Of a stretch of 64,000 nt of DNA, positions 9,166 through 21,036 are shown in pieces; the stretch's first letter is position 1, and each line of letters starts with the position of its first letter. A program made the position numbers and the translations under genes. Under the pieces are notes generated by a model. It was not told where the DNA came from, did not search any database, and saw nothing but the letters and a program-made list of their open reading frames with translations. The stretch is from Pseudomonas sp. 7SR1 (GTDB taxonomy: Bacteria; Pseudomonadota; Gammaproteobacteria; Pseudomonadales; Pseudomonadaceae). The stretch spans positions 558,001 to 622,000 of the forward strand of contig NZ_LT707064.1 in NCBI RefSeq assembly GCF_900156465.1, read 5' to 3'.

Positions 9166-9339
9166 CCTGAAACGAAATCAACGGACACATCCTTGTGCCC
9201 ACGCAAAGTGCCTGCGCGACGATCATACTGCGTTGAAAACAGGCTCGGATGCTCATTGACAACCAGTCAAGTCGGGCGCGCGCCCGGCCGTTCCTCGCCT
9301 GTTTTCGCCTTGCCTGATCGCTCCGCAGTCACTTTCCAA

Positions 9340-10871
<1,532 letters not shown>

Positions 10872-10917
10872 GCTCAACCTCAATCGGCGCCCAGTGCGCG
10901 CGGGTCGCACATCATAC

Positions 10918-10974
10918 AAAAAAGCCCCGCGCCTGCGAACCCCGCGAAGCCGGACTCTGACGGGGGGCTTGTTT
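10918..10974 (-). terminator. Rho-independent terminator after the mla operon
   Basis: Reading on the minus strand after the mlaB stop, AAGCCCC and GGGGCTT bracket a long loop and are followed by a run of six T residues. It ends the mlaFEDCB transcript before ibaG. Confidence 0.7.
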
Positions 10975-10986
10975 CCAGGGTGTGTC

Positions 10987-11304
10987 TCAGGAATGTACCA
11001 GCAACTCGGTCAGTTCGCTGACCTGGGCGATCTCACGCATGTCATCGGGCATGCCACGGATGCTCCAGGCCTTGCCGGCCGCCTGGGCGTCCCGCATGAA
11101 GCACAGCAGCAGGGACAGCCCGACGCTGCTGGACTTGTGCACCGCCGAGCAGTCGAAGACCAGTTCGGTGGCGCTGGCGGACTTGATCAGCGCCTGGCCC
11201 TGCTTGCGCAGGGCCGGGCCGGTGCGGTAATCCAGCACGCCGCTGAGCAGCAATTCACCACCCTCGCCCAGACGGACGGCCGACTCGCTCACCGTCTCGT
11301 TCAT
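10987..11304 (-). CDS. mlaB: MlaB-like STAS-domain protein
   Basis: A 105-residue single STAS domain protein, the cytoplasmic MlaB subunit that supports activity of the MlaFEDB ABC transporter in retrograde phospholipid transport. Visible features are LLLSGVLDYRTGPALRKQG and the loop ELVFDCSAVHKSSSVGLSLLL, whose serine/threonine region matches the STAS phosphorylation-site loop. Its ATG overlaps the mlaC stop by 4 bases. It is the last gene of the operon. Confidence 0.9.
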   Translation of the reverse strand: MNETVSESAVRLGEGGELLLSGVLDYRTGPALRKQGQALIKSASATELVFDCSAVHKSSSVGLSLLLCFMRDAQAAGKAWSIRGMPDDMREIAQVSELTELLVHS

Positions 11305-11954
11305 TGTTCCTGCTTCTCTTTGGCTTCTTCGGCCACTTCCTTGGCCTTGGCGACTTCACCGGCCCAGCCGTTGATGGTCTTGTCCAGGTCGTTGCCGTTG
11401 CGCTGCATCGCGTCGGCGAACTGATCGCGGAACAGCTTGCCGATATTGATGCCGTTGATGATCACGTTACGCACCTTCCACTCGCCGTTCAGCTTCTCGA
11501 GCGTATAGGACACCGGGTAGATCGCACCGTTGTTGCCCTTGACCTGCATGTCGACGCTGGTACGGGTGCCGCTTTCGTCCTTGGCCGGCGAAACGGTGAT
11601 GCCCTGGTTGTTGTATTCGAGCAGCGCGTTGCCATAGAACTGCATCAGGCTGCGCTTGAAGTTTTCCTGGAAGCGGGACATCTGCTCCGGGGACGCCTTG
11701 CGCGAGTACTTGACGGTCATGATGCTGCGGGAGATACCGTCGGCGTCCACCACGGGACCGACGATGCCATTGAGCGCGTCATAGAAGGCGCCAGGATCCT
11801 GCTTGTATTTTTCCTTGTTGGCCGAAAGGTCGGCCAACAACCGGTTCGTGGTGTCCTGGATGATGTCGTGCGCCGAAGGCGCCGCCACGGCATTGGCCAT
11901 CAACGGCAAGGCCGCCAGCAGGACCAACAGGGTGCGTCGCAGGATGGAAATCAT
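11301..11954 (-). CDS. mlaC: Periplasmic phospholipid-binding protein MlaC
   Basis: MlaC ferries phospholipids through the periplasm between the outer-membrane MlaA complex and the inner-membrane MlaFEDB transporter. The 217-residue product starts at the ATG at 11954 with signal peptide MISILRRTLLVLLAALPLMA (cut near VAA-PSAHD). The Tgt2/MlaC domain fills the rest (DPGAFYDALNGIVGPVVDAD; NGEWKVRNVIINGINIGKLF). It starts 10 bases after mlaD and overlaps mlaB. The tail is rich in Lys/Glu. Confidence 0.95.
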   Translation of the reverse strand: MISILRRTLLVLLAALPLMANAVAAPSAHDIIQDTTNRLLADLSANKEKYKQDPGAFYDALNGIVGPVVDADGISRSIMTVKYSRKASPEQMSRFQENFKRSLMQFYGNALLEYNNQGITVSPAKDESGTRTSVDMQVKGNNGAIYPVSYTLEKLNGEWKVRNVIINGINIGKLFRDQFADAMQRNGNDLDKTINGWAGEVAKAKEVAEEAKEKQEQ

Positions 11955-11964
11955 CGAAAGCTCC

Positions 11965-12432
11965 TTATTTGGCTTCTTTGCTAACGGTATTGAGCAGGAA
12001 TTTCCCGATAAGATCCTCAAGCACCAACGATGATTGCGTATCGTGGATGGTGCCACCGTCCTTGAGCAGGGTTTCTTCCCCGCCCACGCTGATACCGATG
12101 TATTTCTCGCCCAGCAGGCCGGCAGTGAGGATCGATGCAGTGGAGTCGGTCGGCAGGTTGTCCACCCGCTTCTCCAGTTGCAGGGTCACCCGGCCGGTGA
12201 ACGTGTCGCGATCCAGATCGATTGCCGTGACCTTGCCGATGGTCACACCGGCCATGGTCACTTTGGCTCTGACCGTCAAACCGGCGATATTGTCGAAATA
12301 AGCATAGAGTTTATAGGTATCGGTGTTGGCGGTCGGCGCCAGGCCACTGACCCGCAAGGCCAGCAGCAGCAAAGCCAGGATGCCAGCCAGCAGGAAAAGG
12401 CCGACACCGATTTCCAGGGTGCGGTTTTGCAT
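11965..12432 (-). CDS. mlaD: MCE-domain phospholipid transport protein MlaD
   Basis: A 155-residue inner-membrane protein with one N-terminal transmembrane helix (about 8-28, VGLFLLAGILALLLLALRV) and one periplasmic MCE domain (about 38-115, YFDNIAGLTVRAKVTMAGV). MlaD forms a hexameric ring that receives lipid from MlaC. Its start codon shares one base with the mlaE stop. Confidence 0.95.
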   Translation of the reverse strand: MQNRTLEIGVGLFLLAGILALLLLALRVSGLAPTANTDTYKLYAYFDNIAGLTVRAKVTMAGVTIGKVTAIDLDRDTFTGRVTLQLEKRVDNLPTDSTASILTAGLLGEKYIGISVGGEETLLKDGGTIHDTQSSLVLEDLIGKFLLNTVSKEAK

Positions 12433-13229
12433 CAGAAATCTCCAAACATCAAGGCGGTCAGAATAAAGTCAAGGCCCAGGACGGCCAGCGAGGCGTACAC
12501 CACGGTCTTGGTTGTGGCACGGCTGATCCCCTCTGACGTGGGCTCACAGTCATAGCCTTGAAACACGGCGATCCAGGTCACCACGAAAGCGAACACCGCG
12601 CTCTTGATGATGCCGTTGAGCACGTCATCGAGAAAATCGACGCTGTTCTGCATATTGGACCAGTAGGAACCTTCATAGACCCCCAGCCAGTCGACGGCGA
12701 CCCAGGAGCCACCCCAGATCCCGACGACGCTGAAGATCATCGCCAGCACCGGCAGGGAAATGAATCCGGCCCACAGGCGTGGGGCGATAATGTACTTGAG
12801 CGGGTCGACACCGATCATTTCCAGGCTGGACAGTTGCTCGGTGGACTTCATGTTGCCGATCTCGGCCGTCAGCGCCGAACCCGCGCGCCCGGCGAACAGC
12901 AGCGCGGTGACCACGGGGCCGAGCTCGCGCAGCAGCGTCAGGGAAACCATCTGCCCCACCGCCTGCTCCGAACCATAGCTGGACAGGATATTGAAGCCCT
13001 GCAGCGCCAGCACCATGCCGATGAAGATCCCGGAGACCACGATGATCACCAGGGACATCACGCCTACCGAATGCAATTGCTTGACCAGCAGGCCAAAACC
13101 ACCGCCTGTCGAGTTGCGCCCGAACAAGGCATGGACCAGGAACAGCGTCGAGCGGCCCAGCACCGCCAGTACGTCGATGCCGGAGCGCCCGAACAGGCGA
13201 ATTCTTTCTATCAGCGATTTCTTGCGCAT
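12432..13229 (-). CDS. mlaE: Phospholipid ABC transporter permease MlaE
   Basis: The permease of the Mla ABC transporter, 265 residues with about five membrane segments. The family signature is clear in [20 protein letters not shown] and [20 protein letters not shown]. The gene overlaps mlaF and mlaD by one base each, so the subunits are translationally coupled. Confidence 0.95.
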   Translation of the reverse strand: MRKKSLIERIRLFGRSGIDVLAVLGRSTLFLVHALFGRNSTGGGFGLLVKQLHSVGVMSLVIIVVSGIFIGMVLALQGFNILSSYGSEQAVGQMVSLTLLRELGPVVTALLFAGRAGSALTAEIGNMKSTEQLSSLEMIGVDPLKYIIAPRLWAGFISLPVLAMIFSVVGIWGGSWVAVDWLGVYEGSYWSNMQNSVDFLDDVLNGIIKSAVFAFVVTWIAVFQGYDCEPTSEGISRATTKTVVYASLAVLGLDFILTALMFGDF

Positions 13230-14038
13230 CAGCGCTTCCCCAGCAGATCGGTACGGTAATCCGTGGCCGGAAAATGGAACGCCACCGGGCCGTCCGCATC
13301 ACCCTTCATGAATTGGCGAATGCGCGGGTTGTCCGAGGCCTTGAGTTCCTGGGGCGTGCCCTGCCCCAGCACCTGGCCATCACCGATCACATAGATGTAG
13401 TCCGCGATACTGGCGGTTTCGGCCAGATCGTGGGAGACCACGATACTGGTGATACCCAGCGCATCGTTGAGCAGGCGGATCAGCCGTACCAGCACGCCCA
13501 TGGCGATGGGGTCCTGGCCGACGAAGGGCTCGTCATACATGAGGATCTTCGGGTCGAGGGCAATCGCCCGCGCCAGTGCCACACGGCGCTTCATGCCGCC
13601 GGACAGCTCGTCCGGCATCAGATCGATGGCCCCCCGCAGCCCGACCGCCTGCAACTTGAGCAGCACGATGTCGCGGATCATCTCTTCCGGCAGGTCGGTA
13701 TGGACCCGCAGCGGGAATGCCACGTTCTCGAACACATCCAGATCGGTGAACAATGCGCCGCTCTGGAACAGCACGCCCATGTGCTTGCGCGCATCGAACA
13801 GGTCGCTGCGCGAAAGCTTCGGAATATTCTGGCCATTGACCCAGACTTCGCCGGCACTGGGGCGCAGCTGGGCTCCCATCAGGCGCAGCAACGTGGTCTT
13901 GCCGCACCCGGAAGGCCCCATGATGCCGGTTACCTTGCCGCGCGGGATACGAATATCGATATCATTGAAAATGCTGCGCGTCCCTCGCTTGAAGGACAGC
14001 CCCTTCAGCTCGACCGCGTAGGCGTTGTCGGCACTCAT
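13229..14038 (-). CDS. mlaF: Phospholipid ABC transporter ATPase MlaF
   Basis: The ATP-binding subunit of the Mla transporter, 269 residues, first gene of the mlaFEDCB operon. Walker A is GPSGCGKTT (about 40-48), the signature is [19 protein letters not shown] and Walker B is [13 protein letters not shown]. The gap upstream (14039-14314) is shared with the divergent kdsD-lpt operon, placing two outer-membrane biogenesis operons head to head. Confidence 0.96.
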   Translation of the reverse strand: MSADNAYAVELKGLSFKRGTRSIFNDIDIRIPRGKVTGIMGPSGCGKTTLLRLMGAQLRPSAGEVWVNGQNIPKLSRSDLFDARKHMGVLFQSGALFTDLDVFENVAFPLRVHTDLPEEMIRDIVLLKLQAVGLRGAIDLMPDELSGGMKRRVALARAIALDPKILMYDEPFVGQDPIAMGVLVRLIRLLNDALGITSIVVSHDLAETASIADYIYVIGDGQVLGQGTPQELKASDNPRIRQFMKGDADGPVAFHFPATDYRTDLLGKR

Positions 14039-14274
14039 CTAAACTCCTTGCGATGCAGCCTCACATCCGGATGCCCTGGCCAGCCGGCCAGATGCCGGTA
14101 CTGCCGGGCATTCGAATCGGCGGCGAACTATAGCACTGCAACACCCAAGCGCCCAAGGGTTACCCCCCTGCGGTTAAGCGTGGATTAAGGTAGAAGCCCC
14201 AGGTTTATGACAAACCTGGCGAGGTCTTCGCATAAAGCGTGACGAACTAGCGTGAGTGAATTGTTCATTGCCGC

Positions 14275-14280
14275 TATAAT
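14275..14280 (+). promoter_or_regulatory. Candidate -10 box for the kdsD-lpt operon
   Basis: A perfect TATAAT at 14275-14280, 35 bases upstream of the kdsD ATG. No convincing -35 hexamer is visible at the standard distance. Confidence 0.35.
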
Positions 14281-14314
14281 CGCCGCCTTTTCATCGGGCT
14301 ATACGATTTCTGAC

Positions 14315-15289
14315 ATGAGCCAATCCAGCGACCTGATTCAATCGGCACAACGTACCATCCGCCTCGAGCTCGAAGCCGTGCAAGGCTTGCTGCCCCATAT
14401 CGACGCTGATTTCGTACGCGCCTGCGAGATGATTCTGGCCAGCAAGGGCCGCGTCGTCGTGGTCGGCATGGGCAAGTCCGGACATATCGGCAACAAGATC
14501 GCCGCCACCCTGGCCAGCACCGGCACCACGGCATTTTTCGTCCACCCGGCCGAGGCCAGCCACGGCGACATGGGCATGATCACCCGGGACGATGTCATCC
14601 TGGCCCTGTCTAACTCGGGCTCGACCAATGAAATCCTCACGCTGTTGCCGCTGATCAAGCGCCTTGGCATCCAGATGATCAGCATCACCGGCAATCCGGC
14701 TTCGCCCCTGGCCAAGGCCGCCGAGGTGAACCTCAACGTGCATGTCGAGCACGAAGCCTGCCCGTTGAACCTTGCCCCGACCTCCTCCACCACCGCGGCG
14801 CTGGTCATGGGTGACGCCCTGGCCGTGGCCTTGCTGGAGGCCAGGGGCTTCACCGCCGAGGATTTCGCGTTCTCCCATCCCGGCGGAGCCCTGGGCCGTC
14901 GCCTGTTGCTGAAAGTCGAAAACGTGATGCACGCCGGGGAAGAGCTGCCTCGAGTCCAGCGCGGTACGCTCCTCAAGGACGCTCTCATGGAAATGACCCG
15001 CAAAGGGCTTGGCATGACGGTGATTCTCGAAGCCGACGGCAAGCTCGCCGGAGTCTTCACTGACGGCGACCTGCGCCGCACCCTTGACCGCGCCATCGAC
15101 ATCCGCAATGCCACTATCGATGAGGTCATGACCCTCCACGGCAAGACGGCCCGCGCCGACATGCTCGCCGCCGAAGCCTTGAAAATCATGGAAGACCACA
15201 GGATCAATGCACTGGTGGTCGTGGATGACGAGGACCGCCCGATCGGCGCCTTCAATCTGTCCGACCTGCTGCGTGCCGGAGTAATGTAA
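14315..15289 (+). CDS. kdsD: D-arabinose-5-phosphate isomerase
   Basis: KdsD (KpsF/GutQ family) converts ribulose 5-phosphate to arabinose 5-phosphate, the first step to Kdo in LPS. The 324-residue protein has an N-terminal SIS domain (VVVGMGKSGHIGNKIAATLASTGT; SNSGSTNEILTLLPLIK) and two C-terminal CBS domains (from about 205). I chose the ATG at 14315 (MSQSSDLIQSAQRTIRLELE) to match the family N-terminus; a longer frame from 14252 runs through the -10 box. Its stop shares a base with the kdsC start. Confidence 0.95.
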   Translation: MSQSSDLIQSAQRTIRLELEAVQGLLPHIDADFVRACEMILASKGRVVVVGMGKSGHIGNKIAATLASTGTTAFFVHPAEASHGDMGMITRDDVILALSNSGSTNEILTLLPLIKRLGIQMISITGNPASPLAKAAEVNLNVHVEHEACPLNLAPTSSTTAALVMGDALAVALLEARGFTAEDFAFSHPGGALGRRLLLKVENVMHAGEELPRVQRGTLLKDALMEMTRKGLGMTVILEADGKLAGVFTDGDLRRTLDRAIDIRNATIDEVMTLHGKTARADMLAAEALKIMEDHRINALVVVDDEDRPIGAFNLSDLLRAGVM

Positions 15290-15813
15290 TGACGACCGAC
15301 CTGCTGCAACGCGGTAAAGATATCAAGCTCGCCGTTTTCGACGTTGACGGCGTGCTCACCGATGGCCGCCTGTACTTCCTGGAAGATGGCAGCGAATTCA
15401 AGACCTTCAATACGCTCGACGGCCAAGGCATCAAGATGCTGATGGCCGCCGGCGTGCAGACCGCCATCATCAGTGGCCGCAAGACCCCGGTGGTCGAGCG
15501 ACGCGCGAAGAACCTCGGCATCCCCCATCTATACCAGGGACGCGAGGACAAACTGGTGGTGCTGGACGAGCTTCTGGGCCAACTCAACCTAAGCTATGAA
15601 CAGGTGGCCTACCTCGGTGACGACCTGCCGGACCTGCCGGTGATCCGTCGGGTCGGCCTGGGCATGGCGGTGGCCAACGCGGCCAGCTTCGTACGTGAGC
15701 ATGCCCACGGCGTCACCACGGCACGGGGCGGCGAAGGCGCGGCCCGTGAATTCTGTGAACTGATCCTGCGCGCCCAGGGCCGCCTCGAAGCGGCCAACGC
15801 CGCGTACCTGTGA
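15289..15813 (+). CDS. kdsC: 3-deoxy-D-manno-octulosonate 8-phosphate phosphatase
   Basis: KdsC removes phosphate from Kdo 8-phosphate to give Kdo. The 174-residue protein is a cap-less HAD phosphatase: FDVDGVLTDG with nucleophile Asp18 and Asp20, the SGRK motif, and the GDDLPDLPV acidic motif. It is coupled to kdsD and followed 7 bases later by lptC. Confidence 0.96.
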   Translation: MTTDLLQRGKDIKLAVFDVDGVLTDGRLYFLEDGSEFKTFNTLDGQGIKMLMAAGVQTAIISGRKTPVVERRAKNLGIPHLYQGREDKLVVLDELLGQLNLSYEQVAYLGDDLPDLPVIRRVGLGMAVANAASFVREHAHGVTTARGGEGAAREFCELILRAQGRLEAANAAYL

Positions 15814-15820
15814 GCCATTT

Positions 15821-16390
15821 ATGCTGAGCAAGAAGATTCGCACCATCGTGGTGTTCGGCTGTATCGCGGCGATTTTCGCGGCGGTGGGCTATTGGAACAT
15901 CAGCCCGGAACGCTTCCTCGACCAGCCTGCGGCCCAGGTCGAGGAAAAGATCGACTGGTATGCGACCAACACGCACACCCTTCAGTACCTGCCCGATGGC
16001 AAGGTGCAATACGAAATGACGGCCGACAAGGTCGATCACGTCAAGGCCACCGACATCACGCTGGTGACCACGCCGGACCTGAACATGTTTCGTGGCACCG
16101 ATTTCCCGTGGCATGTGCAAAGCAAGCGTGCCGAAGTCAATTCCGGCGGCACTGAAGTGGAGCTCATCGATTCGGTACGCGTGGCTCGCACCGATGAGAA
16201 GAACCGTACGACCATCATCACCAGCAGCCGGATGACAGTGTTCCCGCAGCAAGAATATGCGCAGACCGAGCAACCCGTTAGAATCGACGGCGCCGGCGGT
16301 GTGTCGACCGGCACTGGAATGAAAGCGTATCTGAAGGAAAGCAGGATACACCTGCTATCGAACGTAAGAGGACAGTATGAAGCTCGCTAA
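15821..16390 (+). CDS. lptC: LPS export protein LptC
   Basis: A bitopic inner-membrane protein of the Lpt bridge that accepts LPS from LptB2FG and passes it to LptA. The 189 residues comprise one N-terminal membrane anchor (about 6-23, IRTIVVFGCIAAIFAAVGYW) and a periplasmic LptC jellyroll domain. Its 3' end overlaps the lptA start by 14 bases. Confidence 0.93.
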   Translation: MLSKKIRTIVVFGCIAAIFAAVGYWNISPERFLDQPAAQVEEKIDWYATNTHTLQYLPDGKVQYEMTADKVDHVKATDITLVTTPDLNMFRGTDFPWHVQSKRAEVNSGGTEVELIDSVRVARTDEKNRTTIITSSRMTVFPQQEYAQTEQPVRIDGAGGVSTGTGMKAYLKESRIHLLSNVRGQYEAR

Positions 16391-16922
16391 AACCCTCCCT
16401 ATTTTGCTCAGTCTGGGCGCAGCACTGGGAAGCGCGAGCGCCTGGTCCCTCCCCAACGACCGCGATCAGCCTATCCGCATCCAGGCCGACGACGCCCAGC
16501 TGGACGACAAGAATGGCGTGGCCACCTACAAGGGTGACGTGATCATTACCCAGGGTTCGATGAAGGTGACCGGCAATACCGTGACCATCACCCGCACCCA
16601 GTCCGGGGATATCGACGTGGTGACCTCGGTGGGCAACCTGGCCTATTTCGAACAGCTGCAGACCGCGGGCGACACCAAGCCTGTCCAGGGCTACGGCGTG
16701 ACCATCCAGTACCATGCCTCCCAGGACCGCGTCGTGCTGATCGACCGAGCCAAGGTCATCGACAAGGATGGCAACACCACCCAGGGCGAAAAGATCGTCT
16801 ACGACACGAACAAGAAACTCGCCAGCGCGGGTCGCGCCACCGGTAACAAGGTGACCGAGCAGCGCCCACGGATCGACATGGTCATCCAGCCGAAAAAGAA
16901 AACCGAGCAGAAGGCCCAGTAA
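16377..16922 (+). CDS. lptA: LPS transport periplasmic protein LptA
   Basis: LptA forms the periplasmic beta-jellyroll bridge carrying LPS to LptDE. The 181-residue precursor has a signal peptide [20 protein letters not shown] and the OstA domain ([34 protein letters not shown]). The C-terminus is basic ([11 protein letters not shown]). It overlaps lptC and shares one base with lptB, as in PA4459-PA4461. Confidence 0.94.
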   Translation: MKLAKTLPILLSLGAALGSASAWSLPNDRDQPIRIQADDAQLDDKNGVATYKGDVIITQGSMKVTGNTVTITRTQSGDIDVVTSVGNLAYFEQLQTAGDTKPVQGYGVTIQYHASQDRVVLIDRAKVIDKDGNTTQGEKIVYDTNKKLASAGRATGNKVTEQRPRIDMVIQPKKKTEQKAQ

Positions 16923-17647
16923 TGGCAACTCTGAAAGCTCAGCACCTGGCCAAGAGCTACAAGGGCCGCCAGGTCGTGCGTGATGTCAGCCTGTCCATCG
17001 ATAGCGGGCAGATCGTCGGCCTGCTTGGCCCCAACGGCGCAGGAAAGACCACCTGCTTCTACATGATCGTCGGCCTGGTCCAGGCCGATCAGGGCCGCGT
17101 ACTGATCGACGACCTGGACGTCAGCCACCAGCCCATGCATGGTCGGGCGAAAGCCGGCATCGGCTATCTGCCGCAGGAAGCGTCGATCTTCCGCAAGCTG
17201 TCGGTCGCCGACAACATCATGGCGATCCTCGAGACCCGCAAGGACCTCGACAAGGCAGGCCGCCGCCAGGAGCTGGAGAGCCTGTTGCAGGAATTCCACA
17301 TCAGCCACATCCGCGACAACCTGGGCATGAGCCTGTCCGGTGGCGAACGACGCCGGGTGGAAATCGCCCGCGCCCTGGCCACCTCACCGAAATTCATCCT
17401 GCTCGACGAACCGTTCGCCGGCGTGGACCCGATTTCGGTAGGCGACATCAAACAGATCATCCACCACCTCAAGGCCAAGGGGATCGGCGTACTGATCACC
17501 GACCACAACGTGCGCGAGACCCTGGACATCTGTGAAACCGCCTACATCGTCAATGATGGGCAGCTGATCGCCGAAGGCGACGCTACCACCATCCTGGCCA
17601 ACGAACTGGTCAAGGAAGTGTATCTGGGTCATGAGTTCCGCTTGTAA
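16922..17647 (+). CDS. lptB: LPS export ABC transporter ATPase LptB
   Basis: The cytoplasmic ATPase driving LPS extraction by LptB2FG, 241 residues. Walker A is GPNGAGKT (36-43), the signature is [15 protein letters not shown], Walker B is [13 protein letters not shown], and the switch is ITDHNVRET. It closes the kds-lpt cluster and is followed by a 155-base gap before rpoN. Confidence 0.96.
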   Translation: MATLKAQHLAKSYKGRQVVRDVSLSIDSGQIVGLLGPNGAGKTTCFYMIVGLVQADQGRVLIDDLDVSHQPMHGRAKAGIGYLPQEASIFRKLSVADNIMAILETRKDLDKAGRRQELESLLQEFHISHIRDNLGMSLSGGERRRVEIARALATSPKFILLDEPFAGVDPISVGDIKQIIHHLKAKGIGVLITDHNVRETLDICETAYIVNDGQLIAEGDATTILANELVKEVYLGHEFRL

Positions 17648-17718
17648 GCACAAGGTGCCTGGCAAATTGGCCCGGCACCGCTAATTTTATTGCTAGGCAA
17701 ACACTTCAGTTTCAGGCA

Positions 17719-17776
17719 TATAATTTGCTTAAGGTTTGGCGCTCCGGCGCCATGTAGTGGATGGCGCATGTGCGCC
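17719..17776 (+). promoter_or_regulatory. Candidate rpoN promoter -10 and tandem leader hairpins
   Basis: TATAAT lies at 17719-17724 with no clear -35. Two small hairpins follow in the leader: TGGCGC/GCGCCA (17737-17742, 17747-17752) and GGCGCA/TGCGCC (17763-17768, 17771-17776). They lie 27-66 bases before the rpoN ATG and might influence its translation or mRNA stability. Confidence 0.4.
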
Positions 17777-17802
17777 GGCGAATAAGGTGTTAAGCCCCTG
17801 CC

Positions 17803-19299
17803 ATGAAACCATCGCTAGTCTTGAGAATGGGCCAGCAGCTGACGATGACACCGCAGCTGCAACAGGCCATCCGCCTGCTCCAATTGTCGACCCTGGACCT
17901 GCAACAGGAAATCCAGGAGGCCCTGGAGTCCAATCCGATGCTCGAACGCCAGGAAGAAGGCGACGACTTCGATAACTCCGACCCACTGGCCGACAACGTC
18001 GAACAGAAAACCAGTACCGAGATCCAGGAACCGTCCTATCAGGAGGAGTCCGCCCCCACGGTGGATAACCTGGAGGATGGCGAATGGAACGAACGCATCC
18101 CCAACGACCTCCCCGTGGACACGGCCTGGGAAGATGTCTACCAGACCAGCGCCAGCAGCCTGCCCAGCAGCGATGACGACGAGTGGGACTTCACCACCCG
18201 TACGTCCGCCGGCGAGAGCCTGCAAAGCCATCTCTTGTGGCAGCTGAACCTGGCGCCGATGTCCGATACCGATCGCCTGATCGCGGTGACCCTGATCGAC
18301 TGCATCAACAACCAGGGTTACCTGGACGAGACCCTCGAAGAAATCCTCGAGGCCTTCGACCCCGAGCTGGACATCGAGCTGGATGAGATCGAAGCCGTTC
18401 TGCATCGCATCCAGCAGTTCGAACCGGCCGGCATCGGCGCCCGCAACCTGGGCGAATGCCTGTTGCTGCAGCTGCGTCAGTTGCCCGCCAAGACCCCTTG
18501 GCTGGCCGAAGCCAAGCGACTGGTCAGCGACTACATCGACTTGCTGGGCGGCCGTGACTACAGCCAGTTGATGCGGCGCATGAAACTCAAGGAAGATGAA
18601 CTGCGCCAGGTGATCGAACTGGTCCAGAGCCTGAACCCGCGTCCAGGCTCGCAGATCGAGGCTACCGAGCCAGAATACGTAGTCCCCGACGTGATCGTGC
18701 GCAAGCACAACGATCGCTGGCTGGTGGAGCTGAACCAGGAAGCGGTCCCCAAGCTGCGGGTCAATGCCCAGTACGCCGGATTCGTGAGGCGCGCCGACAC
18801 CAGCGCCGACAACACCTTCATGCGCAACCAGTTGCAGGAGGCGCGCTGGTTCATCAAGAGCCTGCAGAGCCGCAACGAGACCCTGATGAAGGTTGCCACC
18901 CAGATCGTCGAACATCAGCGCGGTTTCCTGGACTACGGCGACGAAGCGATGAAGCCGTTGGTCCTGCATGACATCGCCGAGGCGGTGGGCATGCACGAAT
19001 CGACGATTTCCCGGGTGACCACACAGAAATTCATGCATACCCCACGGGGTATCTATGAACTGAAATACTTTTTCTCCAGCCACGTCAGCACCTCCGAAGG
19101 CGGCGAATGCTCGTCCACGGCCATCCGCGCGATCATCAAGAAACTGGTGGCAGCGGAAAATCAGAAAAAGCCGTTGAGTGACAGCAAGATCGCTGGTTTA
19201 CTGGAGGCACAAGGCATTCAGGTGGCCCGCCGTACCGTCGCCAAATACCGTGAATCCCTCGGGATCGCGCCTTCGAGCGAACGCAAGCGGTTGATGTAA
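17803..19299 (+). CDS. rpoN: RNA polymerase sigma-54 factor
   Basis: RpoN directs transcription from -24/-12 promoters with enhancer-binding activators, controlling nitrogen use, motility and much else. The 498-residue protein has the Gln/Leu-rich activator-interaction region I (residues 1-50, [20 protein letters not shown]), an acidic region II (55-120), the core-binding and HTH domains, and the RpoN box [10 protein letters not shown] at 475-484. The following genes hpf-ptsN-rapZ-npr are its usual neighbours. Confidence 0.97.
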   Translation: MKPSLVLRMGQQLTMTPQLQQAIRLLQLSTLDLQQEIQEALESNPMLERQEEGDDFDNSDPLADNVEQKTSTEIQEPSYQEESAPTVDNLEDGEWNERIPNDLPVDTAWEDVYQTSASSLPSSDDDEWDFTTRTSAGESLQSHLLWQLNLAPMSDTDRLIAVTLIDCINNQGYLDETLEEILEAFDPELDIELDEIEAVLHRIQQFEPAGIGARNLGECLLLQLRQLPAKTPWLAEAKRLVSDYIDLLGGRDYSQLMRRMKLKEDELRQVIELVQSLNPRPGSQIEATEPEYVVPDVIVRKHNDRWLVELNQEAVPKLRVNAQYAGFVRRADTSADNTFMRNQLQEARWFIKSLQSRNETLMKVATQIVEHQRGFLDYGDEAMKPLVLHDIAEAVGMHESTISRVTTQKFMHTPRGIYELKYFFSSHVSTSEGGECSSTAIRAIIKKLVAAENQKKPLSDSKIAGLLEAQGIQVARRTVAKYRESLGIAPSSERKRLM

Positions 19300-19375
19300 C
19301 AGGCCACGCCACAGCGTTCCAGTGGCAGGCATTTCTGCCTGCCGCTTTATGCACTGGCAACGAAGGAGAAGCTGT

Positions 19376-19684
19376 ATGCAAGTCAACATCAGTGGACACC
19401 AACTGGAAGTGACCAAGCCTCTGCGCGAGTACGTCGAGCTCAAGCTCAAGAAACTCGAAGGGCATTTCGACAAGATCACCAACGTGCAAGTCATCATGAC
19501 GGTCGAGAAGCTTCTGCAGAAAATCGAAGCCACGCTGCATATCCCCGGCGGAGAAGTCGTTGCCAACGCGTCGCATGACGACATGTATGCCGCGATTGAC
19601 CTGCTGACCGACAAGCTGGATCGCCAACTCAAAAAGCATAAGGAAAAGACCCAGAGCCTCCTCCAGGGCGCAACCGGTCGTTAA
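19376..19684 (+). CDS. hpf: Ribosome hibernation promoting factor
   Basis: A 102-residue HPF/YfiA-type protein that binds the 30S subunit and helps store inactive ribosomes in stationary phase. I chose the ATG at 19376 (MQVNISGHQLEVTKPLREYV), preceded by AAGGAGAA. The sequence covers the full short S30AE domain (HIPGGEVVANASHDDMYAAIDLLTDKLDRQL), without the long C-terminal dimerisation domain. It sits 76 bases after rpoN. Confidence 0.94.
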   Translation: MQVNISGHQLEVTKPLREYVELKLKKLEGHFDKITNVQVIMTVEKLLQKIEATLHIPGGEVVANASHDDMYAAIDLLTDKLDRQLKKHKEKTQSLLQGATGR

Positions 19685-19696
19685 TCCCCCCAATCC

Positions 19697-20161
19697 ATGA
19701 TCCGACTAGAAACCATCCTGACCCCCGGCCGTTCCCAGGTGAACGCGCCGGGTGGCAGTAAAAAGAAAGCCCTCGAACAAATTGCCAACCTGATCCACCG
19801 TGAAGTCGGGGATCTGGAAATGCAGGACGTCTTCGAGGCCCTGGTTGCCCGTGAGAAACTCGGTTCCACCGGTTTCGGCAACGGCATCGCCATTCCCCAC
19901 TGCCGCCTCAAGGGTTGTGCCGCACCGATCAGTGCGCTGTTGCACCTTGAAGCCCCCATCGATTTCGACGCCATCGACGGCGCACCAGTCGACCTGCTGT
20001 TCGTGCTGCTGGTCCCGGAAGCCGCCACAGACGCGCACCTCGAACTGCTGCGCCAGATCGCCAGCATGCTGGACCGCAAGGAAGTGCGTGACAAACTGCG
20101 CAGCGCACCGAGCAACGAAGCCTTGTATCAGGTTGTCCTGGACGAACAGAACGGTCATTGA
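19697..20161 (+). CDS. ptsN: Nitrogen PTS enzyme IIA
   Basis: PtsN (EIIA-Ntr) is the final phosphate acceptor of the regulatory nitrogen PTS, 154 residues. His68 in [12 protein letters not shown] is the expected phosphorylation site. It acts with Npr (same operon) and PtsP (elsewhere). It follows hpf by 12 bases and ends 2 bases before the rapZ ATG. Confidence 0.95.
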   Translation: MIRLETILTPGRSQVNAPGGSKKKALEQIANLIHREVGDLEMQDVFEALVAREKLGSTGFGNGIAIPHCRLKGCAAPISALLHLEAPIDFDAIDGAPVDLLFVLLVPEAATDAHLELLRQIASMLDRKEVRDKLRSAPSNEALYQVVLDEQNGH

Positions 20162-20163
20162 AC

Positions 20164-21021
20164 ATGCGCCTGATCATCGTCAGTGGCCGTTCCGGCTCCG
20201 GTAAAAGCACAGCCCTCAACGTGCTCGAAGACAATGGCTACTACTGCATCGACAACCTGCCGGCCGGGCTGCTGCCGGAGCTGGCCGAGCGGGCCCTGAT
20301 CCATACCGAGCTGGCGCAGCCGCTGGTGGCGGTCTCCATCGATGCACGCAACCTGCCCAGCCACCTGTCGCGTTTCCCTGAGCTGCTCGAGGAAGTTCGC
20401 AACAAGCACATCCAGTGCGACGTGCTGTACCTGGACGCCGATGAAGAAACGTTGCTCAAGCGCTTTTCCGAAACCCGTCGGCGCCACCCACTGAGCAATG
20501 CCAGTCGCTCCCTGGCCGAAGCCATCCACGACGAAAGCCAGTTGCTGGGGCCGATCGCCGACCTGGCGGACCTGAAGGTCAACACCACGCACCTGAACCT
20601 GTATCAGTTGCATGACACCATCAAGCTGCGCCTGCTGAACCAGCCCGAGCCGGGCACGGCGTTTTTGCTCGAGTCGTTCGGGTTCAAGCGCGGCATGCCG
20701 GTGGACGCCGACCTGGTATTCGATGTGCGCTGCCTGCCCAATCCCTACTGGAAACCGGAACTGCGCGAGCAGTCCGGGCTGGACCAGCCGGTGATCGACT
20801 ACCTGGCCGCCCAGCCGGATGTCGAGGACATGTTCCAGGACATCTCTGCCTACCTGCTTAAATGGCTGCCCCGCTTCGCCGCGAGCAATCGCGCCTATGT
20901 GACCATCGCCATCGGCTGCACCGGTGGTCATCATCGTTCCGTCTACCTGACCGAGCGCCTGGGTCGTCTCCTGCAACCCACCCTGAAGAATGTCCAGGTT
21001 CGCCACCGCGACCTCAGCTAA
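20164..21021 (+). CDS. rapZ: RNase adapter protein / P-loop protein RapZ
   Basis: A 285-residue P-loop protein of the YvcJ/RapZ family. In E. coli it presents the sRNA GlmZ to RNase E and so controls GlmS; the role in Pseudomonas is less defined. Walker A is GRSGSGKST (8-16), and the conserved C-terminal RNA-binding region includes [18 protein letters not shown] prefer the ATG at 20164 over the TTG at 20158, which overlaps the ptsN stop. Confidence 0.95.
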   Translation: MRLIIVSGRSGSGKSTALNVLEDNGYYCIDNLPAGLLPELAERALIHTELAQPLVAVSIDARNLPSHLSRFPELLEEVRNKHIQCDVLYLDADEETLLKRFSETRRRHPLSNASRSLAEAIHDESQLLGPIADLADLKVNTTHLNLYQLHDTIKLRLLNQPEPGTAFLLESFGFKRGMPVDADLVFDVRCLPNPYWKPELREQSGLDQPVIDYLAAQPDVEDMFQDISAYLLKWLPRFAASNRAYVTIAIGCTGGHHRSVYLTERLGRLLQPTLKNVQVRHRDLS

Positions 21022-21036
21022 AGGATTCACATCGCG

